64,000 bases of DNA from Rhodocyclaceae bacterium (lineage in GTDB: Bacteria; Pseudomonadota; Gammaproteobacteria; Burkholderiales; Rhodocyclaceae): positions 868,001 to 932,000 of the forward strand of contig JADKDD010000002.1 in NCBI GenBank assembly GCA_016718525.1, given 5' to 3'. The position numbers and the translations under genes are program-made. Position 1 is the first letter of the stretch. Every line of letters starts with the position of its first letter. Under the pieces are notes generated by a model, which searched no databases, was not told where the DNA came from, and saw only the letters and a program-made list of their open reading frames with translations. This document shows, piece by piece, positions 1 through 8,619 of this stretch.

Positions 1-607
1 ATTGCGCCAACCATTTCACCGCGGTTTTCGGGCCGACTTTTTCAACTCCCGGGACGTTATCAACGGTATCACCGATCAACGCGAGGTAATCAACGATTTG
101 CGCAGGTGTCACGCCAAACTTGGCCACGACACCGGCTTCATCCAGGACTTCGCTGTTCATGGTGTTAACCAGCTTGACCAGCGGCTCCACCAGCTGCGCC
201 ATATCTTTGTCGCCGGTTGAGATCACACAGGACATTCCCGCCGCGGCTGCCTGCGTCGACAATGTGCCGATTACATCGTCGGCCTCCACACCGTCTATCA
301 TTAGCAATGGCCAGCCCGCCGCGCGAATACAGTCGTGTAGCGGGGCGATCTGTGCTGCCAGGTCTTCCGGCATGTGTGGCCGGTTGGCTTTGTACTGCGG
401 ATACCAGTCATCTCGAAAGGTCTTGCCTTTGGCGTCGAAAACTACAGCTTTGTAATCAGCTTTATAGTCAGCCTCGAGCGTACGCAACATTGACAGCACG
501 CCGCGTATCGCGCCGGTTGGTTGATTGGCTGAATTACGCAAATCAGGCAGTGCGTGGAAGGCCCGGTAAAGGTAGCTTGAACCGTCAACCAGAAGTAAAG
601 TCGGCAT
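1..607 (-). CDS. polA: DNA polymerase I, N-terminal part (5' nuclease domain), runs off the window
   Basis: Translating the reverse strand from the ATG at 605-607 gives an unbroken 202-residue frame that leaves the window at base 1. It begins MPTLLLVDGSSYLYRAFHAL and continues with the motifs of the FEN-like 5'-3' exonuclease: VVFDAKGKTFRDDWY, GVEADDVIGTL, ISTGDKDMAQLV and GDTVDNVPGVEKVGPKTA. The family fills gaps and removes RNA primers and damaged strands in replication and repair. The polymerase domains lie outside the window. The start codon is only 11 bp from that of the divergent LOG gene, so the 5' signals of both genes must be packed into each other's ends. Identification is secure; only the length is unknown. 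Confidence 0.95.
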   Translation of the reverse strand, partial: MPTLLLVDGSSYLYRAFHALPDLRNSANQPTGAIRGVLSMLRTLEADYKADYKAVVFDAKGKTFRDDWYPQYKANRPHMPEDLAAQIAPLHDCIRAAGWPLLMIDGVEADDVIGTLSTQAAAAGMSCVISTGDKDMAQLVEPLVKLVNTMNSEVLDEAGVVAKFGVTPAQIVDYLALIGDTVDNVPGVEKVGPKTAVKWLAQ

Positions 608-618
608 GGAGAATTAGT

Positions 619-1353
619 GTGAGCGCAAAGGGAAAAATACCAGCAGAAATTGCGGCAACCAAGACGGCGTCACGGACTGACGACAATGCGCGTGAAGCCT
701 GGCGGGTGTTCGGAATTATGTCAGAGTTCGTTGAAGCCACCGAACGACTGAGCGTTGTCCGGCCAGCTGTATCGATTTTTGGCAGCGCCCGAATTGCAGC
801 GGGATCGCCCTACTATTTGCTGACCGAGGTCATTGCCAAAAAACTCTCGGATTCAGGTTTCGCGGTGATTTCCGGTGGTGGTCCGGGAATTATGGAAGCC
901 GCCAACAAAGGCGCTTACGCCGGCAAGAGTCTGTCAGTCGGTTTAAACATCCAGTTGCCGCGCGAGCAATCCAACAATCCTTTTCAGGATGTCTCACAAA
1001 CCTTTCGCCATTTTTTTACCCGCAAGTACATGTTCGTCAAGCTCGCCTCTGCCTACGTCGTGATGCCCGGCGGATTTGGCACGCTCGACGAATTGCTCGA
1101 AGCGCTGACCTTGATACAGACAAAGAAAACGCCCAAGATCCCGCTGATTCTAGTCGGCAGTGACTTCTGGAATGGATTGTTGGTGTGGTTGAGAGCGCGC
1201 CTGGTTACCGATGGAATGATTGATGCCGCGGATTTGGACCTGATCCAGGTGATTGACGCGCCTGAGCAAATTGTCGCGGCAATATTTGATCATTATCAAA
1301 CTCGTGGCTTTTCGCGACTGCCGGAAGAACATGAACTGCTGCTTAACCTGTAA
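619..1353 (+). CDS. LOG-family protein (TIGR00730; cytokinin riboside 5'-monophosphate phosphoribohydrolase-like)
   Basis: The 244-residue product carries both family signatures: a nucleotide-binding glycine-rich stretch GGGPGIMEAANKG and the catalytic PGGFGTLDE motif. Characterised LOG proteins split nucleoside 5'-monophosphates into base and ribose phosphate; the bacterial substrate here is not evident. I chose GTG at 619 because GGAG lies seven bases upstream and because the segment AREAWRVFGIMSEFVEATERL is typical of the long LOG subgroup, so the later ATG at 718 would cut into the conserved part. The frame remains open far upstream (to 217), but that is only the antisense of polA. DUF2782 follows 34 bp later in the same direction. 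Confidence 0.88.
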   Translation: MSAKGKIPAEIAATKTASRTDDNAREAWRVFGIMSEFVEATERLSVVRPAVSIFGSARIAAGSPYYLLTEVIAKKLSDSGFAVISGGGPGIMEAANKGAYAGKSLSVGLNIQLPREQSNNPFQDVSQTFRHFFTRKYMFVKLASAYVVMPGGFGTLDELLEALTLIQTKKTPKIPLILVGSDFWNGLLVWLRARLVTDGMIDAADLDLIQVIDAPEQIVAAIFDHYQTRGFSRLPEEHELLLNL

Positions 1354-1387
1354 ACTCAGGCTTTGCTGACCCTGCTTAGGAATCGAC

Positions 1388-1753
1388 ATGACCCAGACGG
1401 CCGTTTTGCCACGAACAAAGTTGATGGTGCTGGTTGTCGCCTTGTCGGCACTCAGTCTTGTTGCGAGTGCCCAAAATAGACCACCTGATTTGATTCCGCT
1501 GCCCGAAATTCCGGCGCCTCCTCCGGGGGTACTCGCCGAAGACGAACTGCAACCGGAAGTCAGGATCGTCAAGCGGGGTGACGACACGGTTGAAGAACAC
1601 CGAATCAATGGCAAACTTTATATGGTCAAAGTAATCCCGTCCCACGGTGTACCGTATTACTTGTTCGATGAAAAAGGCGATGGAGTATTAGCGCCACGTG
1701 CGCCTGATGGCATTCAACTGAGTGTTCCAATGTGGGTCATCGGGACTTTTTGA
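1388..1753 (+). CDS. DUF2782 family exported protein
   Basis: A 121-residue protein with an N-terminal hydrophobic segment (about residues 11-28, ending near VASAQ) that looks like a cleavable signal peptide, then a proline-rich stretch (residues 31-46) and a small domain with the HRINGKLYMVKVIP and YYLFDEKGDG motifs of DUF2782. This family is typically encoded next to polA in beta- and gammaproteobacteria, as here. No function is known. The location is predicted to be periplasmic or membrane-anchored. The 158 bp after it hold no gene, only a short hairpin (arms GCAGGC/GCCTGC, 1874-1890) without a T run. Confidence 0.8.
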   Translation: MTQTAVLPRTKLMVLVVALSALSLVASAQNRPPDLIPLPEIPAPPPGVLAEDELQPEVRIVKRGDDTVEEHRINGKLYMVKVIPSHGVPYYLFDEKGDGVLAPRAPDGIQLSVPMWVIGTF

Positions 1754-1912
1754 CTTAGGACTTTCGTATCGCGGTCAAGTTATTTCAACCAGACGGGCTG
1801 GCATAAAAATTTCTACTTCAGTTGGTGTTTCTTCTTATCAACGCTAACCGCCCAGAATGAATATTTTTGACTTGCAGGCCGGAAGCCTGCGAACGGCACA
1901 AGAACCCAACCA

Positions 1913-3082
1913 ATGACCATTCTAAATGTTGGTGAATTCGGACAGGTATTTACGCCGCCCGAGATCGTTACGCGCATGCTTGCCATGCGAAGAAATACCG
2001 GTCGCGTGCTCGACCCGGCCTGTGGTGATGGTGCATTTTCGGCGCGTATTCCGCAATGCGTTGCCATCGAACTCGATCCCACGCATTGCCCGCCGTACGC
2101 AAAAAATATCGATTTCTTTGCTTATCCGCTGAGCGAAAAGTTCAGTACGATTATCGGGAACCCGCCTTATGTCAAAGCGCGTGACATCTCCCCTGCCACG
2201 CGTCTGCATATGCGCTCGCGTTTGCTTGACGGCCATGCCAACCTCTACCTGCACTTTATTGAAAAGTGCGTGCGTCAACTCGAAGACGGCGGGGAGCTGA
2301 TTTTCATCACGCCGCGTGACTTTCTGAAGGCCACTGGGGCAAAAAAACTCAACACCTGGTTATTCGACCACGGCACGATTACTGACTTCGAAGACCTTGG
2401 GGATGCGCGTATTTTTGATGGCGCCACCCCCAACTGCGCTATCTGGCGTTATGAAAAGGGCAATCTTTCACACAAGCTCAATGACGACCGGCGGATGAGT
2501 CAATCGGGCGGCCAACTGATCTTTGCCCGCGGCATTTACAACGTGCCGTTGCAGGATGTTTTTGTGGTGAAGGTTGGTGCCGTGTCGGGCGCCGACGAGA
2601 TCTTTTCCGAGGTCCAGTTCGCCAACACCGATTTTGTTTGTTCGCACACGGCGACCAGCGGTGCGACAAGACCGATGATCTATCTGGATCGCGAAGGTCC
2701 GATTGCCTATCTGGAGGCATTCAAGGAGCGCTTGCTGGCCCGCAGAGTGACCAAGTTTGACGAAAGTAACTGGTGGAAATGGGGGCGCCGGCATTTCGTT
2801 TCCAATGCTCCCCGCATTTATGTGAATCAGAAAACCCGCAATTCGCAGCCGTTTTTTCGTCACACCTGCAACAACTACGACGGATCTGTACTCGCGCTTT
2901 TTCCGCATCGCAGCGACTTGTCGCCGACGCAAATGAAGCGGCTCACGGATCTTTTAAATGATGTCGACTGGCATGAGTTGGGCTTTGTCTGCGATGGTCG
3001 ATACTTGTTCGCACAACGCAGCCTCGCACATGCACTGCTACCCGAAACCTTTCTTGAGTTCGCCCACCGGACGCTGGTGTAA
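1913..3082 (+). CDS. Solitary N6-adenine DNA methyltransferase (TaqI/Eco57I-like class)
   Basis: The 389-residue product shows the SAM-binding motif VLDPACGDGAFS (residues 33-43) and the catalytic NPPY box (83-86) of amino-methyltransferases that modify adenine at N6. The opening FGQVFTPPEIVTRML is the usual lead-in of type II adenine methylases. The C-terminal 250 residues should hold the target-recognition part. Neither neighbour (DUF2782, gshB) resembles a nuclease, so this is an orphan enzyme, either regulatory, or the remnant or half of a restriction system. Its base composition does not obviously differ from neighbouring genes. The recognition sequence cannot be read from the sequence. 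An rRNA-modifying role is unlikely but cannot be excluded. Confidence 0.8.
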   Translation: MTILNVGEFGQVFTPPEIVTRMLAMRRNTGRVLDPACGDGAFSARIPQCVAIELDPTHCPPYAKNIDFFAYPLSEKFSTIIGNPPYVKARDISPATRLHMRSRLLDGHANLYLHFIEKCVRQLEDGGELIFITPRDFLKATGAKKLNTWLFDHGTITDFEDLGDARIFDGATPNCAIWRYEKGNLSHKLNDDRRMSQSGGQLIFARGIYNVPLQDVFVVKVGAVSGADEIFSEVQFANTDFVCSHTATSGATRPMIYLDREGPIAYLEAFKERLLARRVTKFDESNWWKWGRRHFVSNAPRIYVNQKTRNSQPFFRHTCNNYDGSVLALFPHRSDLSPTQMKRLTDLLNDVDWHELGFVCDGRYLFAQRSLAHALLPETFLEFAHRTLV

Positions 3083-3191
3083 GCTGATCATACGTTCCTC
3101 TTAAAGAGTGCCTTATATGCCGTCATCCCGCAACTTTACTCCGGCCGACTTGCCCGACCCTGCAATGCAGACAGGCGATAAAGGTTAAGTG

Positions 3192-4169
3192 ATGAAGCTC
3201 GCATTCATTGTCGATCCGCTGGAAAACCTGAAGGCCTATAAGGATTCGAGTATCGCCATGATGCGTGCGGCCGCGCAACGCGGGCATCAGGTGTGGACCG
3301 TACAGCGACCGGGATTGCACTGGCGTGATGGCCAGGTAGCGGCGCGGGCGCTGCAGATACAACCAGGCGATGATGATTCGGCATGGTTCAGCGTCAATCG
3401 TGAGGCGGTTTGCCGGCTGACTGAATTTGACGCCGTGTTGATGCGTCAGGATCCGCCGTTTGATGCCGAATACGTCGCCGCGACCTGGCTGCTCGACCGC
3501 GCTGCTGCTGCAGGAGCCCGGATTTGGAATCGCCCGTCAGCGATTCGGGATCATTCGGAAAAAGTCGCGCTCGCGGAATTTTTTGAGTTTGCGCCGACTA
3601 CCCTGATCGCCAGCGATATCCCTGCGCTGCAGGCCTTCATCGATGAACTTGAGGACGTCGTGGTCAAACCACTTGACGGAATGGGTGGCAGCGGAATTTT
3701 CCGGGTACGTCGCGACGACCCGAACCGCAATGCAATATTGGAAACGATCACCGACAATGGACGGCGCAGCATCATGGCGCAGCGCTACCTGCCGGAAATT
3801 CTTGATGGCGACAAACGCATTTTGTTGATTGGTGGTGTTTCAGTGCCGTTTGCACTGGCGCGGGTTCCAAAGGCTGGCGAGTTGCGCGGCAATCTGGCGG
3901 CTGGCGGCACAGGCATCGCGCGGCCGCTGAGTGCACGTGACAAGGAAATCGCCGACAAGCTGGCACCGATACTCTGGTCACGCGGGCTGCTGATTGTCGG
4001 TCTGGATGTCATTGGCAATAGCTTGACTGAAATTAATGTCACCAGCCCGACTTGTTTTGTCGAAATTTTTGAGCAAACCGGCTGTGACGTTGCATCCATG
4101 GTCATCGATGTTTTGGAGCGCGAATGCGCCGGGTCGGCAACGGTTTCAGCCTCCTCCTCGTCATCCTGA
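3192..4169 (+). CDS. gshB: Glutathione synthetase
   Basis: ATP-grasp ligase that joins gamma-glutamylcysteine and glycine to form glutathione in the cytosol. The start MKLAFIVDPLENLKAYKDSS is the classical GshB N-terminus; VVKPLDGMGGSGIFR, DKRILLIGG, RGNLAAGG and the C-terminal EINVTSPTCFVEI motif supply the ATP, metal and substrate contacts. I use ATG 3192 rather than GTG 3189 since the family begins MKLAFI. The length (325 residues) is close to the usual 315. The extra tail ends in five serines and lies in the 46 bp that overlap apbE, so it is probably non-essential sequence created by the overlap. Confidence 0.95.
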   Translation: MKLAFIVDPLENLKAYKDSSIAMMRAAAQRGHQVWTVQRPGLHWRDGQVAARALQIQPGDDDSAWFSVNREAVCRLTEFDAVLMRQDPPFDAEYVAATWLLDRAAAAGARIWNRPSAIRDHSEKVALAEFFEFAPTTLIASDIPALQAFIDELEDVVVKPLDGMGGSGIFRVRRDDPNRNAILETITDNGRRSIMAQRYLPEILDGDKRILLIGGVSVPFALARVPKAGELRGNLAAGGTGIARPLSARDKEIADKLAPILWSRGLLIVGLDVIGNSLTEINVTSPTCFVEIFEQTGCDVASMVIDVLERECAGSATVSASSSSS

Positions 4170-5194
4170 TACTTGCCGCCTGCGGGCGGCCGGAGCCGTG
4201 GCGGCGTGAGGCCTATGTATTTGGCACACGCATCGAAATTCTGGTCCAGCACAGTGCCGGCGTGGACGAAAATTCTGCCGGCCTGGCGATGGGCGAAGTA
4301 CTGCGGGAATTTGAGCGCCTGCATCACACTTACCACGCCTGGCAACCGTCCGAACTCACTGCGCTCAACACGGCAATTGCCGCAGGACGTTCACACGCGG
4401 TTTCCGCAGAGTTGGCGACACTGATCGTCGATGCACAGAAAATCGCAGCGGCGGGTGACTACCTTTTCGATCCGGGCATCGGTAAGTTGATCGCCTTATG
4501 GGGTTTTCAAGGTGACGAGATTGTCGCGCGCCGCCCGGACCCCACACAGCTGAATGTTTTACTGGCCGAACATCCATCGATAGGCGATTTGCGACTGAAC
4601 AATCAAACCATCACCAGCAAGAATCGCGGCGTGGCACTGGACTTCGGCGGCTATCTCAAGGGTGTGGCGCTTGATCGCGCCGCTGTCATATTGCATAAGC
4701 GCGGTATTCAACATGCGTTAATCAACATCGGTGGCAACGTGATGGCGCTGGGCAACCGCGACGGAGCGGCAGGCGGCAAATCCTGGCGGGTAGGAATTCA
4801 GCATCCACGTGCCGAACAGCATGGCGGCTCACCACTGGCCTCACTTGATCTTAGGGACGGTGAAGCAATCGGCACGTCCGGTGATTACCATCGGTACTTC
4901 GAGATCAATGGTCAGCGTTACTGCCATTTGATTGACCCGCGCAGTGGCCGACCGGCGGTTGGAACGCAATCAGTGACGATCCTGATCCCGCCGGGTCCGG
5001 CTGCCGGAATGTTGTCCGATGCGTTGTCAAAACCGATTTTCATTGCCGGTGACCAGTGGCGGGAGATGACACAACGCCTGGGCCTCGCCGCAGTCTTGCG
5101 AGTTGGTGCTGACGGGACGCCGTTAGCAACGGCAGCAATGCATGCACGTCTTGCGGTGGAGGCGCCCGGCACCAAAATCAAGTTGGCAGATTAA
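4124..5194 (+). CDS. apbE: FAD:protein FMN transferase (ApbE family lipoprotein)
   Basis: ApbE moves FMN from FAD onto threonine residues of periplasmic flavoproteins such as Nqr/Rnf subunits. The 356-residue product has a lipoprotein signal with lipobox LAAC (Cys20), the Mg/FAD-binding regions around YLFDPGIGKLIALWGF and LDFGGYLKGVALDRAA, and the SGDYHRYFEINGQRYCHLIDP segment typical of the family. A GGAG at 4114-4117 precedes the ATG, inside the end of gshB. The last 30 codons contain one copy of the dispersed 26-bp element (5101-5126), read as VGADGTPL. A bidirectional terminator follows 55 bp downstream. Confidence 0.92.
   Translation: MRRVGNGFSLLLVILILAACGRPEPWRREAYVFGTRIEILVQHSAGVDENSAGLAMGEVLREFERLHHTYHAWQPSELTALNTAIAAGRSHAVSAELATLIVDAQKIAAAGDYLFDPGIGKLIALWGFQGDEIVARRPDPTQLNVLLAEHPSIGDLRLNNQTITSKNRGVALDFGGYLKGVALDRAAVILHKRGIQHALINIGGNVMALGNRDGAAGGKSWRVGIQHPRAEQHGGSPLASLDLRDGEAIGTSGDYHRYFEINGQRYCHLIDPRSGRPAVGTQSVTILIPPGPAAGMLSDALSKPIFIAGDQWREMTQRLGLAAVLRVGADGTPLATAAMHARLAVEAPGTKIKLAD
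5101..5126 (+). repeat. Dispersed bipartite 26-bp element, copy 1 (inside apbE)
   Basis: Left arm AGTTGGTGCTG, spacer ACGGG, right arm ACGCCGTTAG. It sits in the apbE coding region and is translated in the frame V-G-A-D-G-T-P-L. It matches the other copies listed in this annotation; see the finding on the dispersed element. Confidence 0.75.
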
Positions 5195-5249
5195 GCGGCA
5201 TCTACAACTGAACACAACCTCGCGCCCAATTTGTCTCCATGCGTTAACG

Positions 5250-5279
5250 AAAAAAGCAGCCTGAAGGCTGCTTTTTTTC
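5250..5279. terminator. Bidirectional intrinsic terminator between apbE and the solute-binding protein gene
   Basis: Perfect six-pair GC stem GCAGCC (5256-5261) / GGCTGC (5266-5271) with loop TGAA, flanked by an A run on the left and a T run on the right. It can stop transcription of apbE (rightward) and of the convergent gene at 5297-6151 (leftward). Confidence 0.9.
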
Positions 5280-5296
5280 GGTACCACTTGTGGGCT

Positions 5297-6151
5297 TTAT
5301 TCTTCCATCGCATTCAAGTTGTAAATAGCGATCAGCGCTTCACTTGGTGCGAACGGCGCAAACCAACGATCAAAAAGCGGCACGATTGCGCCTGAACGGT
5401 AGGTTTGTGCCAACCCCCGATTCACTGCGAGACGGAAGTCCGGATCACCGCGTCGCAGGCCTAGACCGTATGGCTCAACCGAGAAATCCTCGGCCAGCAT
5501 GCTATAGCGTGAATTGGACGAATCCAATGCGACAAGACCGACCAAAACAATTTTGTCGCCTGCCATCGCCTGCACTTTACCTTCTTCCAACGCTGCAAAT
5601 GCGTCATCACGGTTCTTGAAGGGAACAATTTCGGCAGCGATCTTGGCCGCAGCCAAGGCTTCCGAGATACGCTTCTCTGTCGTTGTCCCGGCGACTACGG
5701 AAACTTTCTTGCCTGCCAAATCAGCCGATTTTTTGATCAACGCATCGGCACGGGTCAACACGCTACCGCTTTGCAGGAAAGTGACCGAGCTGAAATCCAC
5801 TTTCTCTTGTCGCTTCAGTGTCACCGTCGTGACGCCGCATTCCATGTCTGCCTTGCCATCGGCAACCATCGCCAAACGCTCCGGCGTGGTTCCGGGAACC
5901 CAATTGATTTTTACTTCGCTCAGCCCCAGCTGTTTCTGGATTTGCCCAACCACTGCTTCGCAAAGTCCGATTGAGTAGCCTTGCGGACGAAAGGTCTTTT
6001 TGTCATCGAACGAGAAAGGTAAGGAATTCGGCGCGTAGGCCAACGTAATACTCTTCGATGCCTTGATCTTCGCTAACGTGTTCGGCGCATCCGCCGCGTA
6101 GGCAGCAATCGAGAATGCGGCCAGAAGGGTAAGAGACAGTAATTTTTTCAT
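5297..6151 (-). CDS. Polar amino acid ABC transporter solute-binding protein (family 3)
   Basis: A 284-residue exported protein: signal peptide MKKLLSLTLLAAFSIAAYAA, then the periplasmic type II binding fold with GYSIGLCEAVV, MVADGKADMECG (ligand loop) and VSVVAGTTTEKRI. These features match binding proteins of the glutamate/aspartate (GltI) type. No permease or ATPase gene is adjacent: the neighbours are apbE (convergent) and mlaA (157 bp upstream, same strand). It must therefore serve a transporter encoded elsewhere, or act as a sensor. Ligand specificity is a guess. Confidence 0.85.
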   Translation of the reverse strand: MKKLLSLTLLAAFSIAAYAADAPNTLAKIKASKSITLAYAPNSLPFSFDDKKTFRPQGYSIGLCEAVVGQIQKQLGLSEVKINWVPGTTPERLAMVADGKADMECGVTTVTLKRQEKVDFSSVTFLQSGSVLTRADALIKKSADLAGKKVSVVAGTTTEKRISEALAAAKIAAEIVPFKNRDDAFAALEEGKVQAMAGDKIVLVGLVALDSSNSRYSMLAEDFSVEPYGLGLRRGDPDFRLAVNRGLAQTYRSGAIVPLFDRWFAPFAPSEALIAIYNLNAMEE

Positions 6152-6274
6152 CGCACTTTCCGGATTTCAAAGTTAATGGAGGTTCCCGAATGTAGCCAGG
6201 GAAGTTGTTGTGCTGCCTGAGAATATGGGGCGAGCAATTCTAGCTTGAAAAAACGGTCCGGCCGCAATCGGAAA

Positions 6275-6305
6275 CGTGGCCCACGGGTGTTCGCCGCGGG
6301 CCACG
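6275..6305 (-). terminator. Probable terminator after mlaA
   Basis: Eight-pair stem CGTGGCCC (6275-6282) / GGGCCACG (6298-6305) with a 15-base loop, just beyond the mlaA stop on the reverse strand, followed in that direction by TTTCC and, 20 bases on, a run of six T. The T run is not immediately adjacent, so termination is likely but not certain. Confidence 0.5.
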
Positions 6306-6308
6306 CAA

Positions 6309-7073
6309 CTACTTCATCGCGTCAATTTCCCGTTTCTCAACATACAAGAAGCGAACCATCTCGTACTCAAACGGGTAACCACTTTCGTAGTAGCGAAATG
6401 GCTGATTGTGGCGCGTGTCGATTGCATCGAGCATGGTCAGCGAATTGAGCTCGCCATTTGACCAACCGGTTCCGTTATCCAGCATTTCGCTGCGCACCAC
6501 GCCGTCAACCAACAAGCCGGTCGAGCCTCGGACGGTGTTAGGCCCAAGTACAGGCAGGACGACATACGGTCCGCGACCGACGCCCCAAGTGTTCAGGGTT
6601 ATCCCGAAGTCCTCTTTCTTCTGCGCCAAACCCATGCTGGTTGCCGGATCGAACAGGCCGCCAATACCAATGGTGGTGTTGGTCAGAAATCGGCCGAAAG
6701 CCGTCATGGCCTGGCCGCCTTTGCCCTGCAACACGCTGTTGTAAAAATTGCGAATTTCACCGAGGTTTTCGAAGAAGTTGCTGACACCCTGCTGGGCAAC
6801 CGTCGGCATGATGAACTCGTAGCCGCGAACCACCGGCAAAAAGGCATACTTGTCGAAGTGGTAATTGAATTTATACATGCTCCGGTTGAAGCCGCCCCAG
6901 GGATCTTCAACACGCGCCACATAACCGTCGGAAATTTCAGCAATGGTGTGCTTTGCCGGCACTTCCGGCAGATTGTTGACGGTTCTGTTGGAGGTGGCAC
7001 AGCCAACGAGTAGCAGCGACAAACAAACTACGGAAAGCAGCGAGCGCAATCGGCTAATGGTCAGTGCGTTCAT
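6309..7073 (-). CDS. mlaA: Outer-membrane lipoprotein MlaA (VacJ)
   Basis: A 254-residue lipoprotein with lipobox VGCA (Cys about residue 25) and the MlaA hallmarks DPWGGFNRSMYKFN, NFFENLGEIRNFYNSVLQGK, RFLTNTTIGIGGLFDPA and ARGPYVVLP-like VGRGPYVVLPVLGP. MlaA sits in the inner leaflet of the outer membrane with porins and feeds mislocalised phospholipids to the MlaC-MlaFEDB pathway, keeping lipid asymmetry. The other mla genes are not in the window. Its ATG overlaps the stop of the upstream hydrolase gene by one base (TAATG), so the two are translationally coupled, suggesting a lipid-linked role for that hydrolase. Confidence 0.93.
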   Translation of the reverse strand: MNALTISRLRSLLSVVCLSLLLVGCATSNRTVNNLPEVPAKHTIAEISDGYVARVEDPWGGFNRSMYKFNYHFDKYAFLPVVRGYEFIMPTVAQQGVSNFFENLGEIRNFYNSVLQGKGGQAMTAFGRFLTNTTIGIGGLFDPATSMGLAQKKEDFGITLNTWGVGRGPYVVLPVLGPNTVRGSTGLLVDGVVRSEMLDNGTGWSNGELNSLTMLDAIDTRHNQPFRYYESGYPFEYEMVRFLYVEKREIDAMK

Positions 7074-8407
7074 TATTTATCCCCCGCTGGTTTGAAAAAA
7101 TTCAACATATAAGCAACGTTGTCCTTGAACGCCAGATTGCCAAGGTGGCCACCAACGGGATAAATCTTGGTTCGATCGCCAAACAGACTCTTCAAATAAT
7201 CGCGTTCCTCTGCGGAAAGTATGAAGTCATTTTCATTGGTTACCGCACCAATTTTGGTCGATGACTTGAGGTAGTTCTCAATATTCTTCAGGCTTTGCGC
7301 ATCGATAAGCTGTGCTTTGGTGAGGCCGGGGCGCTTGGCTTGAAAATACGGATAGAAGTACTCATCGAAATATTGCAGAAAGCTCAAATGAACCGAAACC
7401 CTGAAGTAATCATCGAGGTTATCGGTGCTGCCGATGATCCGGTTCTTCGGCACCACATAGCCGCCATTGGTCATCACATCCGAGGCGAAAATCATCCCGG
7501 CAGAATTGATTCGAAACGACAGCCCGATCAGGCCACCTTTTTCTTCCTGCGTCAGCTCGTGTGAGGTAACGACCGAATAAAGAAAATTGTCATCGAACGC
7601 TGTATGGGTACCTTGACGGTATGTCTGTGTGAACTTTTCCACCATGCTGTTGAAAAAATTACCAATTTTTTTAGGCCCGCCGGGAATTCCATCCAGCGTC
7701 GCTTCGATGCGCTTGACCGACTCGTAGACATTCACCGCCGGATTGATCAACAACACTTTTTGAAAGTTGAAACGCTTGCGCTGCTCGTCCAGTTTCGCCA
7801 CGAAGGCAGCGTTGGTTCCACCCAAGCTGTAACCCGCGAGATAGAAGTTCGACACCTCAATTTCGCTCTGCACCTCCTTCATTGCTGCTTCCATCACGGC
7901 GTACAGATCTTCGGCATCGTCATGTTGATCGCCAGGTATATGGCTACGCGAAGCCGAGATAATGAAATTCGGATGCGTTGGTGAGGGTAGCGTCACCACA
8001 TGGAAACCAGCCTGATGAAAGGCCTTCATCATGGTATCGAGATTGCCGGCCAGGTCATTGGAGCCAGTGCCCGCAATGAGGAAAATCAACGGTGCCTTCT
8101 TGTCCTGCTTGGCAAACGTGGCGTGCAATCCTTCGTCATAAAAAAAGACTTCCGGCTTCGAGAGCCCCGGCAGAACTTCCAGCGCAAGGCGACGCGAATC
8201 AACCTGCTTGGGAAGGTCCGGCCGTAGTTGCGGCGGGGTACCTAGGATGGTCGCCGCGTAAGAACCCGGGATCGGATAGTGCCCGGCCGTATCGAGAATT
8301 GTCTGATTCGCACCGGCGTTAGGTTTGCCTTGGTTATCGCCTGCTGCCTGACCGACTATCGGCAACAGCCCAAGGCCGGCAAGCAGTATTGCGCGTAAAA
8401 ATTTCAT
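7073..8407 (-). CDS. Exported alpha/beta hydrolase
   Basis: The 444-residue product begins with a signal peptide (MKFLRAILLAGLGLLPIVGQAA). The alpha/beta hydrolase core shows the oxyanion-side FLIAGTGSNDLAG and the nucleophile elbow FYLAGYSLGGTNAAF (GYSLG). A histidine near the C-terminus in the VGGHLGNLAF motif is a good candidate for the third catalytic residue. It is predicted to be periplasmic. The substrate is unknown; direct coupling with mlaA suggests acyl-lipid hydrolysis, but this is inference. The 252 bp to the divergent PTS operon contain the promoters of both and one decayed copy of the dispersed element. Confidence 0.8.
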   Translation of the reverse strand: MKFLRAILLAGLGLLPIVGQAAGDNQGKPNAGANQTILDTAGHYPIPGSYAATILGTPPQLRPDLPKQVDSRRLALEVLPGLSKPEVFFYDEGLHATFAKQDKKAPLIFLIAGTGSNDLAGNLDTMMKAFHQAGFHVVTLPSPTHPNFIISASRSHIPGDQHDDAEDLYAVMEAAMKEVQSEIEVSNFYLAGYSLGGTNAAFVAKLDEQRKRFNFQKVLLINPAVNVYESVKRIEATLDGIPGGPKKIGNFFNSMVEKFTQTYRQGTHTAFDDNFLYSVVTSHELTQEEKGGLIGLSFRINSAGMIFASDVMTNGGYVVPKNRIIGSTDNLDDYFRVSVHLSFLQYFDEYFYPYFQAKRPGLTKAQLIDAQSLKNIENYLKSSTKIGAVTNENDFILSAEERDYLKSLFGDRTKIYPVGGHLGNLAFKDNVAYMLNFFKPAGDK

Positions 8408-8619
8408 ACGGTTTCCTTCGAGGATTTATTTCGGGATCGTCTTTCTGCTGCTGGCCTAAGTCGCATCGACGGTCTCCCGGACTTGAATCACGGCACCCCT
8501 TGCGGAATTGCCTAGCAACTTGCGGCGACGCATTCTATCTGAATCGCCGCCCGTCAATGCTTTCAGGGCAGACCAGGCGTCGGTGAAAACATGCGCGTTT
8601 TGCCCGTCTGAGTTGATTA

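Noticed and set aside
217..618. N-terminal extension of the LOG reading frame
   Set aside because: It is antisense to polA, lacks LOG similarity, and a good GTG start with GGAG lies at 619.
1817..1835. CAGTTGGTG upstream of the methyltransferase gene
   Set aside because: Half of the left arm only, no right arm.
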